From: Acanthaster planci | Taxonomy: Eukaryota; Echinodermata; Asteroidea; Valvatida; Acanthasteridae | Assembly (NCBI RefSeq): GCF_001949145.1 | Contig: NW_019091462.1 | Span: forward strand, 250,001-273,547 | DNA length: 23,547 nucleotides | Direction: 5' to 3' | Shown here: positions 20,020 to 23,547 of the stretch, one piece after another | Layout of the letters: every line of letters begins with the position of its first letter | Position numbering within the stretch: the stretch's first letter is position 1 | Position numbers and translations under genes: made by a program | The notes under the pieces: model-generated | What the model was told of the DNA's origin: nothing | Databases searched by the model: none | What the model saw: only the letters and a program-made list of their open reading frames with translations

Positions 20020-20352
20020 AGAGGTAGTGTTGACAGCCAATGTAAGCAATTTCTTGCAAAGTTGCATGAGCTGTGTTGTGGGAGTAGAATAAAATTGTGA
20101 AGAAAAGCATTTCTTTTCATATCGTGACGCAAAAAGTGCTTTGTATGAAGACAGTAATATGTTAGGAGTCTCAGCAAAGACAGCAAGGAAAGGTATGGTG
20201 AAATATATCTTTTTAAAATTAAGCCATTTAACTTAAAACTTTTCCTACCTCCATTCGACATGTTCGATAGATCATAGAGAATACTGATCAACTCATGATT
20301 AACTCAACTGACATGGTCAGTTGTAGCCCAAGACCGGGGGCCAGTCTAATAC

Positions 20353-20484
20353 TGGACTCCCACCGTAGGACCTACCCCTGGAACTGATGGGTCCGATGTC
20401 CGCTGCGCTGCCACGTGCCAGCAGAGCAGACGTTGGACCCTACAGCTCTGGGGGTGCGTAGGACCTAGGTCCCACGGCAGTCCA
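20353..20484. repeat. GC-rich fold-back (imperfect inverted repeat)
   Basis: A 132-bp GC-rich island in AT-rich DNA whose halves are imperfect reverse complements: it starts TGGACT and ends AGTCCA; GTAGGACCTAC near 20365 faces GTAGGACCTAGG near 20457; GGGTCC near 20389 faces GGACCC near 20435. The inner 25-base arms match at 19 positions. It resembles a small non-autonomous fold-back element or a strongly structured RNA. No tRNA cloverleaf was recognised. Confidence 0.6.
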
Positions 20485-21320
20485 TTCATAAAGTGAAGAC
20501 TCAGCAAAATGCCTTCTATGAATTTCATTTTGCATGTATGGATCACTCACCCCATCAATACTCTGTTGTGTTACTTTGGGCGATTTCCAATTTGTACTTG
20601 TAGAGAAATCCGTGAAATTTTGGTTTCGATTTGGACCATTCGTTTACTAAGGGATGTGTCACTGAAATTGATTTGAAACTATTTTTATTTGTTTGGCAGG
20701 TAATTTGCAGTACTTATTCAGTTTTGGAAATTAAACAGTGAGTTCTAATTATAAAAAATCAAATGCCATACATAATAAGGAGAGGGAAAAGTGGACCCCA
20801 AATTTATAGAATGACCTACATGCATGTTGGACATGGGTTTAAGACATACATGATGATATTTTCAACCAGCTTCTAGCCATGTGGCTACCACCATTCTCAT
20901 GCTTAATTCTCACTTAATCCTTGGAGCCCAGAAAACGCCTTGACAAAACAAGGTCCATGGAAGGTATCTGAGTGCACTTGTACAACAACACAATTTCTCA
21001 TAATAGTTATTATTTGCCTACCTTTAGAACAAGGACGTACTTACCCCCAGTCTACATCTTAGTATATATATCACTCATAGCAGGATTTAATTCCATGAAA
21101 TTTGGGCAGTATTTGATTTAACTTCATTAAGATTGGGAATTCCTTTAAAATTTCTCAAAGTTCTCCAGAACATGCTGTTTCTGGTTGCTCCTTATGACCT
21201 TATATCTTAAAAAGTTGTTGACAATTTTATCGTTTTAATAACCACAGTTCTGACTGTTTTTGTAATTTGCTTATTTGAAAAGTTAACATTTGAAATGTAT
21301 TTATTTATATTTTGGCAGGA
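20485..21320. other. Non-coding AT-rich stretch
   Basis: No gene, RNA or clear repeat recognised. It ends with a T-rich tract and TTGGCAG at 21314-21320, a good splice-acceptor context for the candidate exon that follows. Confidence 0.5.
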
Positions 21321-21640
21321 GGACTGAAATAAATGATGGCAAAGCAGCTTTATTACTTCATCTTCCAGCCAGTCACCAACGATGACTATATGTCTCCCAT
21401 CCTGTCCATCAGTTCGCCAACTTGATCATTCCCACCAACCAGCAAAGAACAAACACTGTTTTAACGGTGGGACGTTTACAGGTTAAAATGTTAGAGGTTT
21501 AACATTTTGATGGATGCAATCTGGGGTTTTATTGTAAATAATCCTTATTACATGTTTTTTTTCTCTTTTAGCATCCATGTACTTTTTGAGAAAGAAATGG
21601 ATTCTAAACAATAAACGTTGTTCGTTTAAAGTGCCCCAAC
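21321..21640 (+). other. Candidate terminal exon (3' end of an alternative or separate transcript)
   Basis: A strong acceptor context (TTTATATTTTGGCAG) ends at 21320 and a second one (TTCATCTTCCAG) at 21368. After them lies a short codon-like frame ending in TGA at 21423-21425 (residues PVTNDDYMSPILSISSPT when read from 21369 in phase 0, compatible with APBB exons D, F or G). An AATAAA follows at 21610-21615 with GTTGTTCGTTT after it. It could be a 3' UTR exon of APBB joined to a donor at 12851, an alternative terminal exon, or a chance arrangement. I do not recognise the peptide. Confidence 0.22.
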
Positions 21641-22347
21641 ATCAGTCTACTACATTGTTTGAACCATGTGCATTATTGAACTATATAATTATGCATATAT
21701 GAAAACACTGAGGTAGGCAGCGTCCTCTGTAAAGTGTTGGCTAAACATTTAAGTTTTTGTAAACGTTTTTTCAAATTTAATGTAAATTCCCACCCCTACT
21801 GTGTTTATTACTGCCACATGGTATCTTAACTGCAAGGCCTGAAATTTTATGTTCAACTTCCCTTTTGAAATCTCATTTACAAAAATGTAATGTTATATCT
21901 TCAGAGGTGTATTAAAAAGCCTGAATTATCAACACAAAAACCAAACAGCTGATCTTTGAAATGGAGTTAAGTAAATATGTAAATTTACAAGACAGTCAAT
22001 GCTAGTGTCCAATAAACTTAAAGGGACCAGACAAATTGCTTTGCTATAAAGGGAGAGGAAAAACAAAAAACTCAAGAAATCCAGATATTTGGATTTTCAG
22101 AATAACCTCCTAAACAGATTCTTCATAATAGTATTCTGAACTGAATAGAGTGAACTGTACATATTATGTACAAGACATTGGTGGAAGTTAACAAATGTGA
22201 AAACTTCCAAATACTGCAATATCAAAAGAGAGCTAATTGTTCCCATAGATTTTACAATTGGCACTATTCTGAATGTATAAGAGTGTCCTAAATTACTTTT
22301 TCTTGATGAGTTTCATCTCTCATGGTAACAAACAGCATCAGAGTAAC
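21641..22347. other. Non-coding AT-rich stretch
   Basis: No gene recognised. Contains a further AATAAA at 22011-22016 without other supporting signals. Confidence 0.5.
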
Positions 22348-22409
22348 CTGTGATTTTCCCATTTCTTGATAAAAGTCTAGACTTTTATCAAGAAATGGGG
22401 AAATCACAG
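22348..22409. repeat. 62-bp near-perfect palindrome
   Basis: Centred on the CTAG at 22377-22380 with no spacer. Each 31-base arm (CTGTGATTTT... and ...AAATCACAG) pairs with the other at 30 of 31 positions; the exception is T22357 against G22400, which would be a G-U wobble in RNA. Flanking bases stop matching immediately. It could extrude as a cruciform, form a hairpin RNA, or be a fold-back element. Confidence 0.9.
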
Positions 22410-23235
22410 TTGTTGGTTTTATTATGGCATGATAAGGCTGTAATTGTTTCGGAATTCATTCAACAGTCAAATCAGTATTGTACACATAAATTATGTATCA
22501 TATACCTGGTTTCCCCTTAATTGAGTGTTATATATAGGTACAAATAAATTGGAGTAAAAGCAATAGCTTTGATGTCAATTATTTGATTAAGTTGGTGGTC
22601 ATTTGTTTTCGTTCATCTTGTATTATTTTTAATGTATTGGACTTGGGACTGTATAATCAGACGGGAGGAAAGGAAGGATGAGAACCAAATTCGTTGGGGG
22701 CCTTTTTTTCCTGGGGAAAAAAATTAAATTTTATTATTAAACATTTACAGCTATTCATTCTGGCGGTTGGGAGTAGACTTTTTTAAACCCTCATTGGGAA
22801 GGAAGAGAAAATAAAACCTCCCCTTTTATGTCCCTAAAACAAACTTGCGCCTTCTTTTTGTGGAGGCAGAGACCCCGCTGCCCCCCTCCATCCGCTGCTG
22901 ATTGATTAGGTTGAATGTCCTCCTCGATACATATCAAAGGTGTTATTAATTCATTGACATCGGTGCAGCAACTCATGAAGTTTTTACAATTTTTTTGTTG
23001 TGCACTTGAACTGAGAATGATTATTTTATCGAAAGCACTGTCATCAGTTAGTTGTGTGGCTCAATGTGCCATTCAAAAACACTTTTTTCCCTGATGGACT
23101 CCTTCAAATTTTGAAGTAAATCAAATAATACCTGTGACTGCAGATATAATTTCATTTTTACTGTTTCGTCGGAGCAAATGTATTTCCTTTTTTGCGCACT
23201 TAACGATTATTTTCAACATTGGAAAATGAACTGCA
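22410..23235. other. Non-coding stretch with a possible regulatory island
   Basis: No gene recognised. The segment at about 22840-22980 is GC-richer and includes TTGATTAGG, a TCF/LEF-like ATCAAAGG (22933-22940) and ATTAATTCATTGAC, so it could be a cis-regulatory element. The minus-strand open frame across it (61 codons) matches no family I know. Confidence 0.3.
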
Positions 23236-23334
23236 TTTCTAGTACTTCACTGGTATCCCGTCCCTGACGTGAAACCTTACGAGAAAAGCGGTAACCAGCT
23301 TTTTGGACCGTAAAGAAAATCTCGTTTGGACCGC

Positions 23335-23547
23335 CGATATGGCCCTTTCTGTACACGGCTGGTTGTGCACACGTGTATAGGGCATAGGCGAGCTACAAAA
23401 TAGGCCGTTTCGGCGTTTCCATCGAACATGCGCATTACGTACAACCATATGGTAAGCGCTACACTGAAAGAGTGGGCATATCAGTGTTTCCCATCGACGG
23501 CGCATTGTGCACACAAGTATAGGGCATAGCGAGCTATGAAACAAGCT
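23335..23547. repeat. Degenerate ~71-bp tandem repeat, truncated by window end
   Basis: Three diverged units are visible. TTGTGCACACGTGTATAGGG near 23363 aligns with TTACGTACAACCATATGG near 23435 and TTGTGCACACAAGTATAGGG near 23505, giving spacings of 72 and 70. Other shared words are GTTTCC(C)ATCGA before the second and third units and GGGCATA(G)GCGAGCTA after the first and third. The array is GC-richer than its surroundings and continues beyond the window. Confidence 0.7.

Noticed and set aside
20290-20490. Possible tRNA gene in the GC-rich island
   Set aside because: No acceptable cloverleaf, A-box/B-box pair or anticodon loop. The structure is a simple imperfect fold-back.
22791-22976. 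61-codon minus-strand open frame near the right end
   Set aside because: No recognisable family, no splice context, and composition better explained by a regulatory or conserved non-coding segment.

Overview
The window is animal nuclear DNA. It is AT-rich and intron-rich, with canonical GT-AG splice sites, and the self-complementary word TACATGTA recurs through the introns and 3' region. That fits a marine invertebrate such as a lancelet, hemichordate, echinoderm or lophotrochozoan better than a vertebrate, but I cannot name the species. No operon-like or bacterial features are present, and no CRISPR array, rRNA or tRNA was recognised.

One gene is clearly supported: the 3' half of a plus-strand APBB (Fe65-family) adaptor gene. 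Eight constitutive coding exons (1581-1708, 9496-9749, 10973-11056, 11290-11405, 11550-11617, 11722-11830, 12317-12391, 12756-12848) join with intact reading phase. They encode 308 residues: the C-terminal part of PTB1, a polyglutamine-containing linker, a complete PTB2 and a short tail. The first part of PTB1, the WW domain and the N-terminus must lie upstream of base 1.

The most interesting observation is a candidate 6-nt microexon at 7802-7807, inside the 7.8-kb intron that splits PTB1. It has a long pyrimidine tract, an AG before it and a GT after it. Splicing it in keeps frame and changes G-R-D-F to G-R-E-R-D-F, the same two residues at the same junction as the neuron-specific Fe65 microexon of vertebrates.

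Layout: 1-1580 is the end of an intron. 1581-12848 holds the exons and introns, with candidate regulatory islands near 3.8-4.1 kb, 8.7-9.06 kb and 10.3-10.5 kb. From 12849 to about 18.95 kb there is a coding-free AT-rich stretch that is probably a long 3' UTR ending at paired AATAAA signals. From 18.95 kb to the end is probably intergenic DNA with repeats: an array of TTGAGGGCGC-type motifs in both orientations (about 19.66-20.02 kb), a GC-rich fold-back (20353-20484), a possible terminal exon (about 21.32-21.64 kb), a 62-bp near-perfect palindrome (22348-22409) and a degenerate tandem repeat of about 71 bp running off the right edge.
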